Shown: piece after piece, positions 45,840 to 57,122 of the stretch | Layout of the letters: each line of letters opens with the position of its first letter | Numbering within the stretch: position 1 is the stretch's first letter | DNA from: Solea solea | Taxonomy: Eukaryota > Chordata > Actinopteri > Pleuronectiformes > Soleidae | Direction of reading: 5' to 3' | Assembly (NCBI RefSeq): GCF_958295425.1 | Contig: NC_081151.1 | Coordinates: forward strand, 16,216,606 to 16,280,605 | DNA: 64,000 nucleotides | Notes under the pieces: model-generated | Database searches by the model: none | The model's input: only the letters and a program-made list of their open reading frames with translations | What the model was told of the DNA's origin: nothing | Program-made: the position numbers and the translations under genes

Positions 45840-48800
45840 TGACCCCAAGAAAGTCTACATGGTGGGTGCATGTTGGGTCTATATTTTAGATCATATCCTG
45901 GCTTTGAATGTAATTTCTTGCTGCAGCTTTCCCTGTTTGTTGGCCTGCAGTTTCCCAATTTATCTATCTACCTAGCCTTTCTCTGTAAAATGTCATCCCG
46001 TGCTGTATAGCAATTTAGCATTTCTGTGTTTGGCCTTTTAGCATCACTGCAAAGATTTGGAATCAAACATTGTGACCTGTCACTTCTAGAGTTGAAGCAA
46101 TCTGTTATTTCAGAATAGCATGTAGGACAATCAACAAGTTAAGGTGATTTAAGCTCTGTCTTTAAATCTAAATCTCCATTAATGTCGATGAACCGTATAA
46201 GTGATTGATACAGCCCTGCAGTTTTCAACAAGCTCTTCTGATTTTCTCTGTTTTGTTTTAATTTATTCATTCATTTATTTATTTATTTATTTTTATTTTA
46301 TTTTTATTTATTTTTACATCCATCACTATTCTCATATCATTTCTGTATTGTTGGCCCTCTGTCTTGAAGAAACCTATTATTACTAATTCTAGTCATCTTT
46401 TCTTTTGTTGTTTTCTACATTTGGCCTATGTTTGCTGATCTCTAATTCGGACTGTCATGTTCCCACACACATTTAAATCAAACATTCCTCTTTTTGACCA
46501 GGCATTCTAATCCTTTATCTGAATGCCTTTCATAAGGTCAGGATGCTTACTCCCCACACCAATGTCTGATGTCATATACATTGTTAACTTTTTCCAATAT
46601 TTTAATATAAATCTTGAGATTTGTTACTTTGAACTTGTATTCATTATATTTTTCAATTTTACTGCTACAGCAAAATACACTTTCAGAAACCACCTAAATA
46701 TCTGAATTCTTCCACCAAATTTCAAATTTCTTTAGCCAAATCTTATTAGTAACTATCCACCTTTGAATTGTATGTGTGCAGTCTACATACAGTGGCTTTA
46801 ATCCTGTTTCCTCCTACTCAGAGGAACCGGGGGAGGTGACTGCATGTCAGAGAAAAAGATGATAGGGTTACATAGATAGCCCCACCTACTTCACACGGAC
46901 TTCTCCAGTCTCATTTCTATCTCAGACAGCGAGGAGAACACTGCTCCAGGCCACGCCCCAAAATCACAGAAATTGTGACTTTACATTAATTTTCCAGTTG
47001 CTATTTGCACCACTTTTCATCACTAAAACTTGAGTCACTAAACAGTGAGACACTATTAATTTATCTTTCTATTTTATTCCAATCAGTTGTAAATTACCAT
47101 TTTATGTATCTTAACTTTACCAATAAAATTAATAAATGTCAACACCATCATAAACACCTTGAAGCAGAACACCATTTCCAGATTAGCACATTTGACTTTG
47201 TACTTTTTCATTCAAACATTAAAATTCAGATGGCAAGGTTCAGTTGTAACATAGATGAGTTTGATTGGCAACACATTCTGGACCACTTTCAGCACAAACA
47301 CATACTCTTCCAAACACTCTTCACATTACACACAGAGACACACACACAGAACAGACTCTTATGTTTACACAGTTTTTAGTAGGTCAGTCCACTATACCTA
47401 TATTAAATGTATGTATGTTTGTATGTTTTCAGGAGATATTCAATTTGGGCAGCGCTTATGTTTACTTAAGGCCTGAGAAGAAACAGAGCGTCCCCCATTT
47501 CCTCTCTGCCATGGGATCCCTGAAGAGAACACAGCGTCCTATGTCTCTCCTTATGACTTCTGATATCTCCTGAGCCTAATTCATGTGTCAAAATGTTGCT
47601 TCATACAGTCAAATACACTTTTAAAGAAGTCTATGAAGACATAAATGATTATTGATCACCCAGATTATTTCAGCCCTATAGTGACTGGAATATGTATATG
47701 TAGATGTATGTGTTGGTTAATGACCACTTCAGTAATGTTCTCATCACATCAACCACATCCACACCACATCAACCACATTATGAGATAAAAACCATTTCTA
47801 ATGAAACATATTCATCTTAAATACATGATTTCCCATGTATTTATTTAACTGTTTGCTCCAGGAAGGTGTGTTCCAGAGCAGATTTCACTGTTCATGAAAT
47901 AAACCATTCACATACATGCACCCAACATCTCACAGACGATAACAGAATCCAAAAACGCTTCGTATAATTTATCAGCTGGGGCTGTTAAAAGCACTTCTTG
48001 AATAGCTCAAACAAACAATAGCCCATTCATTCTTTCACATTCACACTCCAATAAAACATACAACCACTTAGAACAAACTAACCATTTTTTCTTTTCTTTT
48101 TTGGTGTTGCCAAAGACTTAGTGTCTTGATCAGGGACACTTCGTCATCAACAATTCACATAAACGCATTGACTATCTCATGCATTATTACACAGCAAGAC
48201 ACAGAAACAAATTAAGATTTCACAACTAACTCTGCCCCACCAATACATCATCATCTCCATAGTGACAGGAAATCCTGCTTTTTCAAAGAATAAAATCTCT
48301 CGGCTTGGCTTTTTCAGAAAAGCAGGCTCCTCCTCCTCTTGATCAGAACCTTTCTGTTTAGCCTAATTTAATAATTATTAATAATTTGTGTGTTGGTAAG
48401 CAATTTTGGTTACAAAACACCCAATTACCATTATTTACTTTAATAAATGCGTTCATTTATTAGTACTGTTGCTTTCCTGTAGTCATTTATTTATCTATCG
48501 AATTTTTTATTTTATTTCAAAACATACTAATCAAACCTATTCTTTTAGTTCCCGCTTATTTCTTAAATTTGCCTGACTAATTTGACAATGCGTGTGTGTG
48601 TGAATCTAGCCTGTAAAGGGTTCAGCTCTCCCCAGCAGAGCAACTGTGCTCTTTTACCACAATGAATCAACTCTTAGAACCTGTTGTTCACTTTTTCTTA
48701 ATCCAATTATATCATTAGTTATAACCTAACACATATGATATAATAAATTAAGCTAAAATACAAGCTCTGACTTACTTACTAACTTATTTTCCTTTATTTA

Positions 48801-49540
48801 TATAAGTCTCTCCAACTTCTTCAAGGGTCATCCACACCTAATGTGTCTCATGCAATTTCATGCAAACTACCACACCCTTTTTCTCTACATATCAGCTGTC
48901 TACAGCAGATCAGGCATTTAAATGAGATAATGCTCCAAACATGGTTTATCTTTTTATCATAAATGCATTATCTCTTCTTCTTAGAGTTCCCAAATTAAAT
49001 AAGCTATCTCCTTTGTTGTTACTTTTATCACATCTATCATTAATATCATCCTTGATATATTTTCCCAATTCTTTATCTGAATTATAGATGTTTCCCTGTC
49101 TTTTTCTTTTCCAAATATTCAATGTATAATGTCTACGAGTCGAAACTGTACACATTTAGCTTAAAAATTAATTCACTTTAACCAACAAATCTAAAATGTT
49201 AGTATTTGTTCATCACTTTTAAATGACCATCTCCCCCTCAGCAGCCTTTCTGGCTTCAATGACCACATGTCAAAAATAGCTTTTCCTCCTCACACAAACT
49301 CTGACGACGAGCTTATGTCCACACACACATAAAACAACACAGAGCCATGGCACACAAAGTAATGCATCACAGAACAACACAAACTAACACAAGACAACAC
49401 AGTTCAAATTTTTAATTTTACCCAATCTCGATTTTTTTTGAATTTCGATTTTAATCTTAATTTTAACACTTTCTCTTTTATCTTTGTAAAGCGTTTTCTC
49501 TTCTTCTCTTCCTCTGCGCGCAGTCCTCTACGATCGATCT
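45840..49540. other. Retroelement interior without recognised genes
   Basis: AT-rich sequence with an ATTT run (about 46255-46315) and several open frames below 125 codons on either strand. None has a motif I recognise. Confidence 0.6.
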
Positions 49541-49556
49541 ATTTATATACCGGTTT

Positions 49557-50035
49557 CCCTACCGAATTTCGTTACCTGTCCTGGCTTTAATGATTGCTAC
49601 AGCGTGTCCGCCTTTGCCTACCGAATTTCGTTGCCTGACCTGGTGGATTAACTAACATTTATTCATCTTTGTCCCTACCGAATTTGTCTGCTGGTCGGAT
49701 CCGATAACTAAGACTATCCCTACCGAATTTTCTAACCTAACCAGCCTTTCATCGATTATCTAGCCGTTTCACAAAATTAATTTTCACGCTGCCATCTAAT
49801 TCACACATGCAGGTACTGTTATTCCCACACATGGCCATTTAGCCTGGCTCCCACGTTACTCACTATACTACACATCATGCGGACCACGCTATTTATCATT
49901 ATCTGCAGTTTCACTTCTTTAGTTAAATAAACCCATGCATGGGCTTTTCCTTTTGTCCTCTAAATACACCTGTGCACAGGTTTTTTCCTTTTCCCTACCG
50001 TTTAGTGTTCCCTACCGTTTAGATTGTCCCTACCG
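49557..50035 (-). repeat. Recurring CGGTAGGG motif in the retroelement leader
   Basis: CCCTACCG (CGGTAGGG in the element sense) occurs at 49557, 49673, 49718, 49993, 50010 and 50028, with a one-base variant near 49616. Most are followed by AATTT. Spacing is irregular, so this is not a simple tandem repeat. Confidence 0.8.
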
Positions 50036-50060
50036 AATTTGCGCTCAATTTTCACAAAGT

Positions 50061-50213
50061 AGATGAGTACCATGACTTACAGTTTCTTTTGGAAATCTGG
50101 CACCGCATACTCAACTTACTGTTTTGTTACTCATTAGCTCAAACTTTCACATAGTCGATGAATACCATGACTTACAGTTTCTTTCGAAATCTGGCACCGC
50201 ATATTCAACACTG
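50061..50213. repeat. Direct repeat in the retroelement leader
   Basis: A block of about 55 bases containing TACCATGACTTACAGTTTCT and ATCTGGCACCGCATA occurs at about 50061-50118 and again at 50157-50213 with a few changes. Confidence 0.8.
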
Positions 50214-50686
50214 TTTTTGTTAATCGTTTGATCACTTGTCCCGATCTACTAGCCTAATTTTATATTCATGATTTCTAAGTCCTTTCTTTACATTTTGTCA
50301 ATTCTTAATTCTCTTATCATGTCATGTTTAATCCATTATTCTGAATTCTCTTAACATGTCATGTTTAGGCCTTTATTATGTTAACACTTCTTAGAGGGGA
50401 CCTTACTCCCCCCCTTTTTATTTATATCCATAAATAAAAACAAATTTAGATGAGGCCTCTGCACCATCAACACATCGCAGCCTTTCCCCACACAAATGAT
50501 TCTTTACAGCGTGCCCACAGGACCACCGCAAACCAACAGCCAAATCAACAAACCCTCACTGGCTCCCAATGTGAGAAAAACACTCACCTCTCAAATGCCG
50601 GCTGGGAGCGAGAGTGGGTCCACAGAAAGAGGCCGCTGGTGCCGCTGACCAGGAACAAAAATACCCCCCCGTTCGTGACGCCAAAA

Positions 50687-51286
50687 TGTCGTTTTTGTCA
50701 GGCTTCCTTCTTCTTCTGAACGATAGGTGATGAGTTGATGATGCAGGAAAAGACCTCACTGACACAGGACTTGTACTGAACAAAGGGATTTTATTTAGTT
50801 ACAAGTCAGGCGTCAGAACCAAGCCGCCACAGCAGCTTGGGAGAATGTGCTCCTGCCGAATCTCCGAACAATTCTGCCTCAGAAAAGCAAAAACCAACAC
50901 TATATAGATTCTCTAACACTCCTATTTGCAGGCATCACATGTTTTGACCCCCGCCTTTCTCCTTTTTCTATAATACAACAACTTGGAAAACAAGTTGGGT
51001 CCAGATATACCATACTGTCCCATGATCTTTAAATTGGACAATATCACCATTTAGTCAAACAAGAGACATCTATATTTCCTAACTAACCATATCCAAGACA
51101 GACCCTCAAGCTTCCTGTCCTATACAGGATGCCTATTGTACAACGTATGGTCTGACTTGTCATGTGTCCAAGAGACCTTCTTGTCTCATAGTTACTTATT
51201 AATGTCAATCTTCAATACATTTAAGTATTAGACATTAGCTGTGTTAATGTGTTCTTCTTAGTTCATATACTTCATCAGATACTACA
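50687..51286 (-). repeat. 5' LTR of the young retroelement
   Basis: Partner of 42192-42791. The AGAC duplication follows at 51287-51290. Confidence 0.92.
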
Positions 51287-51689
51287 AGACTGTTAATGGT
51301 GAGGCTTGAGTGTGAAAGACCATCTCCATTAAAGTTGATTTTTCCTTTCAGAGCGTCCTCTGGGTAAGGAAAGTTAGTATTTATATATCCCAGAAACTCT
51401 AAGTTGTCTTTGTCCTGTTTGTACCACAGGATTGCATCGTAGCTGCTTATACTGCGCGAACAGTTGATCTCTTTGTCGACAGATTCCCCGCTTCTCTTTG
51501 TGATGAAAGGAGGTATCTGGACGACACGGTTGGTATCAGAAGCACCTGTGGGGGGAAAAGAACATAACTTGAATGCAGGATTGTAAACTCTTAAGTTTAC
51601 ATTGTGTTACTCTGCAGTGATGTCGTTTTTGTCTTACCTTTATTTCCTGGTAACTGAAGAAAACAACAGATAAAAACCATGAAAATCAT
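51287..51689 (-). pseudogene. TRBV-B6, leader and 5' part of split V exon
   Basis: Leader exon 51638-51689, V exon part 51287-51545. The frame is open from the leader to the insertion in FR3; the first-Cys region reads C-S-R-S-I-S-S-Y and CDR1 is S-Y-D-A. Joined with 42145-42191 the gene had no other visible defect, so the insertion itself is what inactivated it. Confidence 0.9.
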
Positions 51690-51833
51690 GTTAAAGGTAT
51701 TGAAGATATAAGCCCGGGTGATTGAGCACCTGTGGATGGGATCGCTTTACAACTACAGTGATGAAGTGACAGCAGGGTAACAGCACAGCTGCAGTCAATA
51801 GAGATGATCTAACTTCATTTGCTGAGGTTTGTT

Positions 51834-51845
51834 GCCCCCTGCTGG
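51834..51845 (-). promoter_or_regulatory. CTCF-consensus match upstream of V-B6
   Basis: CCAGCAGGGGGC on the minus strand, 145 bases above the ATG. Confidence 0.45.
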
Positions 51846-52789
51846 TGTGACAAATACTGCAAGTGGCTTCAGTCGAGGTGCTCGGTCATTTCAGTCATTT
51901 CAGCTCAGTGCTGTCCTTTGTTGTGAGGCTTTATCTCAAGGAGACTTATCGAGCTATGACGCTGCACACAGGTCGTTTCTCTGGGCTCATGAAAAGTTTT
52001 CTTTTGCGATGTTTGTGCTTCTCAAAGAGAGCGACCGTACACTGTAAATACACCCTAAAATACCTGGTTCATTTCTTTGGCTTTTTTAATGTTAAATAAA
52101 GGATATATATACGTTTGTTAGAAACAATGAAGTTGCCTGTAAATATTTGAAAACAAATATGTAGACCTAAAAGTGTTATGAAGTGACTTTTTGAAATATA
52201 ATGTTGTTGATTCCATGTATTATTGGATCAATTGTGTATAATATTTAGTGTAAATGTATTCAGTGTAATAAATATGATTATTATTATTATTATTATTAAT
52301 AATGCAACAGCCTTTAAAACCAGGAAAAGTTGCCACAGATACTGTAATGTCAGTATACGATACAGATATAATATCCATATATTGCTTAGCCCTATTTTGT
52401 GGGAGGTATTGCAAAAACATAGTGGTCCAAAATGGCTGCCTGTTAAAAAAAACCAAAAAACTTTGTACACACAAAGAAAATTAAGTCCAATTTTGTCTTC
52501 ATGATCTGACAAATAGAAATGATTTCACCTAGATTGTACACACTGGACCATTAACTGGTTATAAAGTTGGTAATTCATATCATAGCCTCCAATTTATCCT
52601 TTACTCACCTGATTTTCATGGAGCTTTAGGGAGTCAGTAAAATGAATCAGTTATTTGACATACTCTTCTACTCTAAAAAATAAAAATAAACTTGGTTCAA
52701 ATGTGACAGTTTCACAAATGTGAGCATTTGTAAGGTCTTTAGTTTAGATAGAGGCAGAGTGCAGATGCTTGTGGTGTAAACTTGAGGTG

Positions 52790-53195
52790 TTTTGTGTTGA
52801 CTTGAGGGAACAGAGTGCGCTGACTGCACACAAACACACACACGCTGTCATTCAGTGCAAGATCGTTAATGGTACGGCTTGAGTGTGAACGACCATTTCC
52901 ACTGAAGCTGATTTTTCCTTGTGTTACTAAATCGCAGACGCTTTAAATTGTGTTTTTCCTCTTCCTACCAGACAATGGTATTGTGCTGGGTTATAGAGTG
53001 TGTACAGTTGATCTCTTTGTCAATAGATTCTCCCGTTGTCTTTGCTTGTCTGGTGTGAGCACCACCTGTGGGATTAAAGAACAGATCTTAAAGGCATGAT
53101 CGGACGCTCTTAAGTTTGCACGTGTTGTTGTTTTCTTTCTTACCCTTATTTCCTGGTAAATGAAGAAAGCAACAGATTAAAACCACAAAGATCAT
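52790..53195 (-). pseudogene. TRBV pseudogene D5
   Basis: Leader exon 53144-53195; V remnant from acceptor 53065 to about 52820. It shares the D-family lesions. Confidence 0.85.
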
Positions 53196-53735
53196 GTTAA
53201 AGTATTGAAGATATGAGTTGTTGTTTTCAGCTTCTTTCACAGATCTTGTCAGTTCAGCACCTGTGGATGAGAGAGTTTTACTCTTGGTCAGGGAGGGAGG
53301 GGCTTGTGTTCTCTTGATACTGCAGTCAATGGGGCTCATTTGATTTTTTTTAGAGGTTTGTCTCCCCCTGCTGGTGTGAGAAATACTGCAGGTGGTTTAA
53401 ATTCAGTTTCAAATTTAGGATTAAGTTATAGTTCTGGTGCTTTTGTCTTTTTCTCTCTCTGTTTGTGAACTGTAACTTTAAAAAAGTAAAGTAAAGAACG
53501 TATTTGAATGATTTTTGGGAGATGAAGGTTATTTTTCAAGCAAGAAGTGATTGGATTTTGCTGGTGATTCAGTCAATAATCCCAATTCAGTACAGTTGTT
53601 GATTTGAGGGATAGGGATAGTTGTACTGACACTGGTTTTGGCCCATTCTGAGAGTGCTTTTTCTAGTTTTCATTATGAATTAATAAGTTATTTTATTATT
53701 ATTTTATATTATTAACTAAAGAAGCATTTTATTTA

Positions 53736-53743
<8 letters not shown>

Positions 53744-53820
<77 letters not shown>

Positions 53821-53828
53821 TATATATC
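53744..53828. repeat. TA microsatellite, private expansion
   Basis: About 85 bases of nearly pure TA in the D-to-C spacer. The other cassettes have only a short TTTATATTTG here, so the expansion is specific to this copy. Confidence 0.92.
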
Positions 53829-54206
53829 TTCTTAATGTCCGTGCGTCTTCATTTGTGTTGTATGTTCAATCCAAAAAAGTCTCCCCAAAATGAAGAAACC
53901 CTCAAATACTTACTTTACTAAAAATAGATGAATCAATAAATAAAACTCAAACTGATTGATTATGGATTAGTTTGCTAAATTACTAATAATGTAATAATTG
54001 TTGGTCCAAACGCTTTGATTAAACAGTATATCTTTCAGAACTCTTCCTCATATCTAATGAAATGACTGAAACTGTCTCAATAAGAAACCTATACATTAAC
54101 ATTGACTTTGTCATACATCATAACTTACTTGCGTCATAATGCAGGTTCAGTAAAAGCATTTCCATGTCATTAATAGAAGAACATGAAGAGAAACACCCAG
54201 CACAGA

Positions 54207-54245
54207 GGTTTTTGATCAGCCTTGTCAGTTGACTGTGTCACTGTG
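54207..54245 (-). other. 23-RSS of TRBV-C5
   Basis: Heptamer CACAGTG 54239-54245, spacer 23 (one base differs from C1-C4), nonamer TCAAAAACC 54207-54215. Confidence 0.92.
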
Positions 54246-54714
54246 GGGCTGAGACACGGCACAGAAATACCAGCCTTTGTCACCGGGCTCCACATTCTTC
54301 ACCGTGAATGTTCCACTGTGAGCGTCGGGTTTGGTGGCTGCGAACTTTTTCGCACTGAAATTTCCAAAATCTTTTACGTCTACTTTTGTAAACGCGACTT
54401 CTTTCATGCCTTCTCCCGGCAGCTGTCTGTACCAGTACATCTGGAAATATGTTCCACCTTTGGTGTGGTTGCAGTGCATTGTTGCATTGTCTCCCTCTTT
54501 CTCCCACACCATGGCAGTCTGTGTGACATCACTGCCATCAGCCAGACCTGTGTATATAAAGAGTTATTTAAAAAAAAAGAAATACATAATATAACAATAT
54601 TTTAATCTGAAAGCAGTTTTCTGATGTTATTTATTTATTTATTTATTTTACGTTACCTTTTACCCAGAGCAGAAACAGGAACAAGCTGCTAACACCACGT
54701 TTGATAAAGTCCAT
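54246..54714 (-). CDS. trbv: T-cell receptor beta-type V segment C5
   Basis: Leader exon 54657-54714, V exon 54246-54547. CDR2 reads K-V-D-V-K. The V end is F-C-A-V-S-Q where the other C copies have F-C-A-V-A-Q, so the germline part of CDR3 differs. It is the most upstream intact V of the window, nearest the transporter gene. Confidence 0.87.
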
Positions 54715-55141
54715 GTTCAGAGTCATAACTGTCAGTGTGGTTACAGAGTGAACAGACTGGAATGTGCGAGTGTCTTATAATGTGTGGTGTGTGTGTGTGC
54801 GACAGTTGTGGTATTCAGGATCCCCCTACTGGACAACACGTAATCCTGCAGCTAACAAAGATTCTACATCAATCCATTTTCTTTTTGATGAATCAGTTGT
54901 TTGTTTGGTGTTCCCCAAAGCTCAACATGACGACCTTCTCTAATGTCTTGTTTTGTCCACAAACAGATTATTCCGTTTCAATTAGTTATTTGTTATATGG
55001 AGCAAATAATTCACAAATAAACACACTCAAAAGTAAAAGACAAAACAGGCAATACACAAATACAAAGGCCAGAATAGTTAATTAAAATTGGAAAACGTGC
55101 AAATAAATGCGCTGAAGAAACCATGAATGTTTTTGTTTCCT

Positions 55142-55241
55142 TGTACTGAAATCTCCCAAGGCAGGATCTTTGGTTGTTGTTGTGAACATAATAACTTTAT
55201 ACTAGCAGTACCAATACATCTGGATGTAAGCAGCAGCTTTG
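55142..55241 (-). pseudogene. V-segment relic (family E), copy 4
   Basis: Same relic as at 9752-9851 with small changes, for example GTACTG for CTACTG. Confidence 0.6.
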
Positions 55242-55599
55242 CAACTAACTATTCATTTCAATAGTCATTAATCTCTTGATTTTCTTGATCCTTAAAATGT
55301 CCAAAATTGGCAAAAACTGTTGACGATGTCCTTGTATGCCTGATTTTGTCTGCAAAGCAAAGATATTGATTAGTTTTTTTCCTGCTTTCTTTAGTATAGA
55401 GGAGCAAAGAAGAGAATATTCACATTTAACCCTATAAAACCATTTGTATCATGTTTCTGAGACCTATATCTTATCAACACAATCAATTATTTCCTTTAAA
55501 ACCTGTATATGATCATCCACATACTTTTGGCAGGAAAGACTTTGCTAATTTTCAAGAAGTTACAATAACAATAACATGTATATTGTTACTCCATTTTAT

Positions 55600-55629
55600 T
55601 AATATTATTATTATTATTATTATTGTTAT

Positions 55630-55661
<32 letters not shown>

Positions 55662-55693
55662 TTGATCATAATAATAATAATAATAATAATAAA
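55600..55693. repeat. ATT/AAT microsatellite
   Basis: ATT runs facing AAT runs. Homology to the C-to-A spacer ends near 56050, next to a TA tract (56050-56085), with no A gene beyond it. This is the upstream end of the array. Confidence 0.85.
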
Positions 55694-56051
55694 TATCATC
55701 TGTGTTCAAACCATGCATAATCACATAAAAAATATTTATTACGTGTGTATCACACACTATTTTAAAGATCAAATTAAAATAATTATTGAGCATCAATTAA
55801 AAAATACATTTTGGGTATTTTCACAATAACAGTTCAACAGTTAAAATTATAATCGCTACCAATTTTTTATGTGTGTATTTTTAGATATCAAAAAGAGGAA
55901 GAGAGAAAAAGAAAGTACTCTGAAATACTGTGAGTATTGGTGTGTAAGGTGCATCTTTGCCTACCATAAAATTAAATAAAAAGGCTGTAAAAGGTTTTTA
56001 TGTAAAAAAACAAACAAAAAAAACAAAGGAAAAACTGCCTCAAGTGTTCTA

Positions 56052-56090
<39 letters not shown>

Positions 56091-56249
56091 AATGAACTGT
56101 TTGTTTCTGTTGTGAAAAAAAGGAGCTAAATTTGTTGCAATGTTCTCTATGAAAAAAAAATTGTTTATAAAGGGATCTTGGTTTGCGGTATTTTATTTAT
56201 ACATCTCTAAGAGAGAACACTCCTTTTGAATTATAGTTCAGTCTGCAGT

Positions 56250-56261
56250 CCAGTAGATGGC
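56250..56261 (+). promoter_or_regulatory. CTCF-consensus match at the array boundary
   Basis: The plus strand reads CCAGTAGATGGC, a full match to CCASYAGRKGGC, opposite in orientation to the sites in the V array. It lies just outside the last cassette. Confidence 0.42.
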
Positions 56262-57114
56262 ACCATTCTCATACGTTTACAGACATAGAAATAATACAAA
56301 AAAAAATGTGTTATTGTAATCTGGCTTTGAATAAACATGTACAGTAACTTGAAATTGTTTTACCCCCTGCTGTTTTAAAACCCCGACCCTCTTGTGTCTG
56401 AGGTCTCTGCTGTAAGTCACTGTAGATCACATTGGTCACAATATTTATTCACACAGCTGCTGCTGCTGCTGCTGCTGCTGCTTTTCATGGACATGTGCAC
56501 ACAGTTCAGACATACATGAGATTTCACAGAGCAGCCATGGAGAGGAATGCTGCTGCGTGTGCACAGCAGGGAACTCATCTGTCACTGGTGGAGTCAGGAA
56601 CAGTGTCCTCTGGTAGATTTACGTACACATTTACTGTACAATCCTTTTGGGCTGCAGTTGATTCAACAAGTACTTGTTTGGTCCATAAAGTGTCAAGAAA
56701 TGTTGAAAAAATGTTCATCAGAAGATTTCAGGTGAACATCATTTTACCTACATGAAGCAAATCTTCCAGTCAAATAAACCTTTACAGTCTTTGTTGTGCG
56801 AGAGAAACTTTTATTATCGTTTTACTGCTGGAAAGTTCATCCTTTTGTTTTATAAAATGCTTTATATACAGAAAAATTCAACAAAAAAAATGTAATTGGG
56901 CGGACAAACAGATCAGCTTCTTTCTTGTGACTCATCCTCCATGTTTTATTCTTCACTATGACTGCAGTGGCACTTTAATCTGAAATGAAAGCTGATGACT
57001 TGGACTTGGATTGGAGCATTGACTGTTTTTAAACTCAGAGGAACTGTATTATTACAATTATAACAAGTGTAGCAAGTAGGGATTGGACAATATATATAAA
57101 ATTGGCTTTCATCA
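56262..57114. other. Boundary region, no gene recognised
   Basis: It contains a (CTG)8 run at about 56456-56480. Open frames of 62-107 codons overlap the run and show no motif. No V, leader or RSS was found. Confidence 0.6.
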
Positions 57115-57122
57115 CAATAAAG

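Larger units (their letters stand above)
42192..51286 (-). mobile_element. Young gag-only LTR retroelement, 9.1 kb
   Basis: Two 600-base LTRs (42192-42791 and 50687-51286) differ at one base that I could find. AGAC is duplicated at the edges. In minus orientation the 3' LTR is preceded by the purine tract AAGGGGGGAA (42792-42801), and the 5' LTR is followed by a primer-site-like TGGCGTCACGAAC (50671-50683). The 7.9-kb interior has no long open frame. Only a gag-like piece with a zinc knuckle (45130-45623) was recognised; no reverse transcriptase, integrase or envelope was seen. It must have been moved by another element's enzymes. A 4-base duplication occurs in retrovirus-like elements. Confidence 0.92.

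Noticed and set aside
42192..51286. Complete endogenous retrovirus
   Set aside because: LTRs, purine tract and a gag relic are present, but no pol or env could be recognised.
5195..52099. Plus-strand open frames of 60-90 codons repeated upstream of every B gene
   Set aside because: They lie antisense to the B promoter region and persist only because the cassettes are recent copies. One-base losses (near 26925 and 52027) shift the frame without consequence, and there is no known domain.
8816..54605. Plus-strand open frames of 127-186 codons over the C genes
   Set aside because: They are antisense shadows of the V-C exons; the minus strand carries splice sites, cysteines and RSS.
56456..56480. 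CTG repeat as an expansion-type coding tract
   Set aside because: Only eight units, with no surrounding coding evidence.
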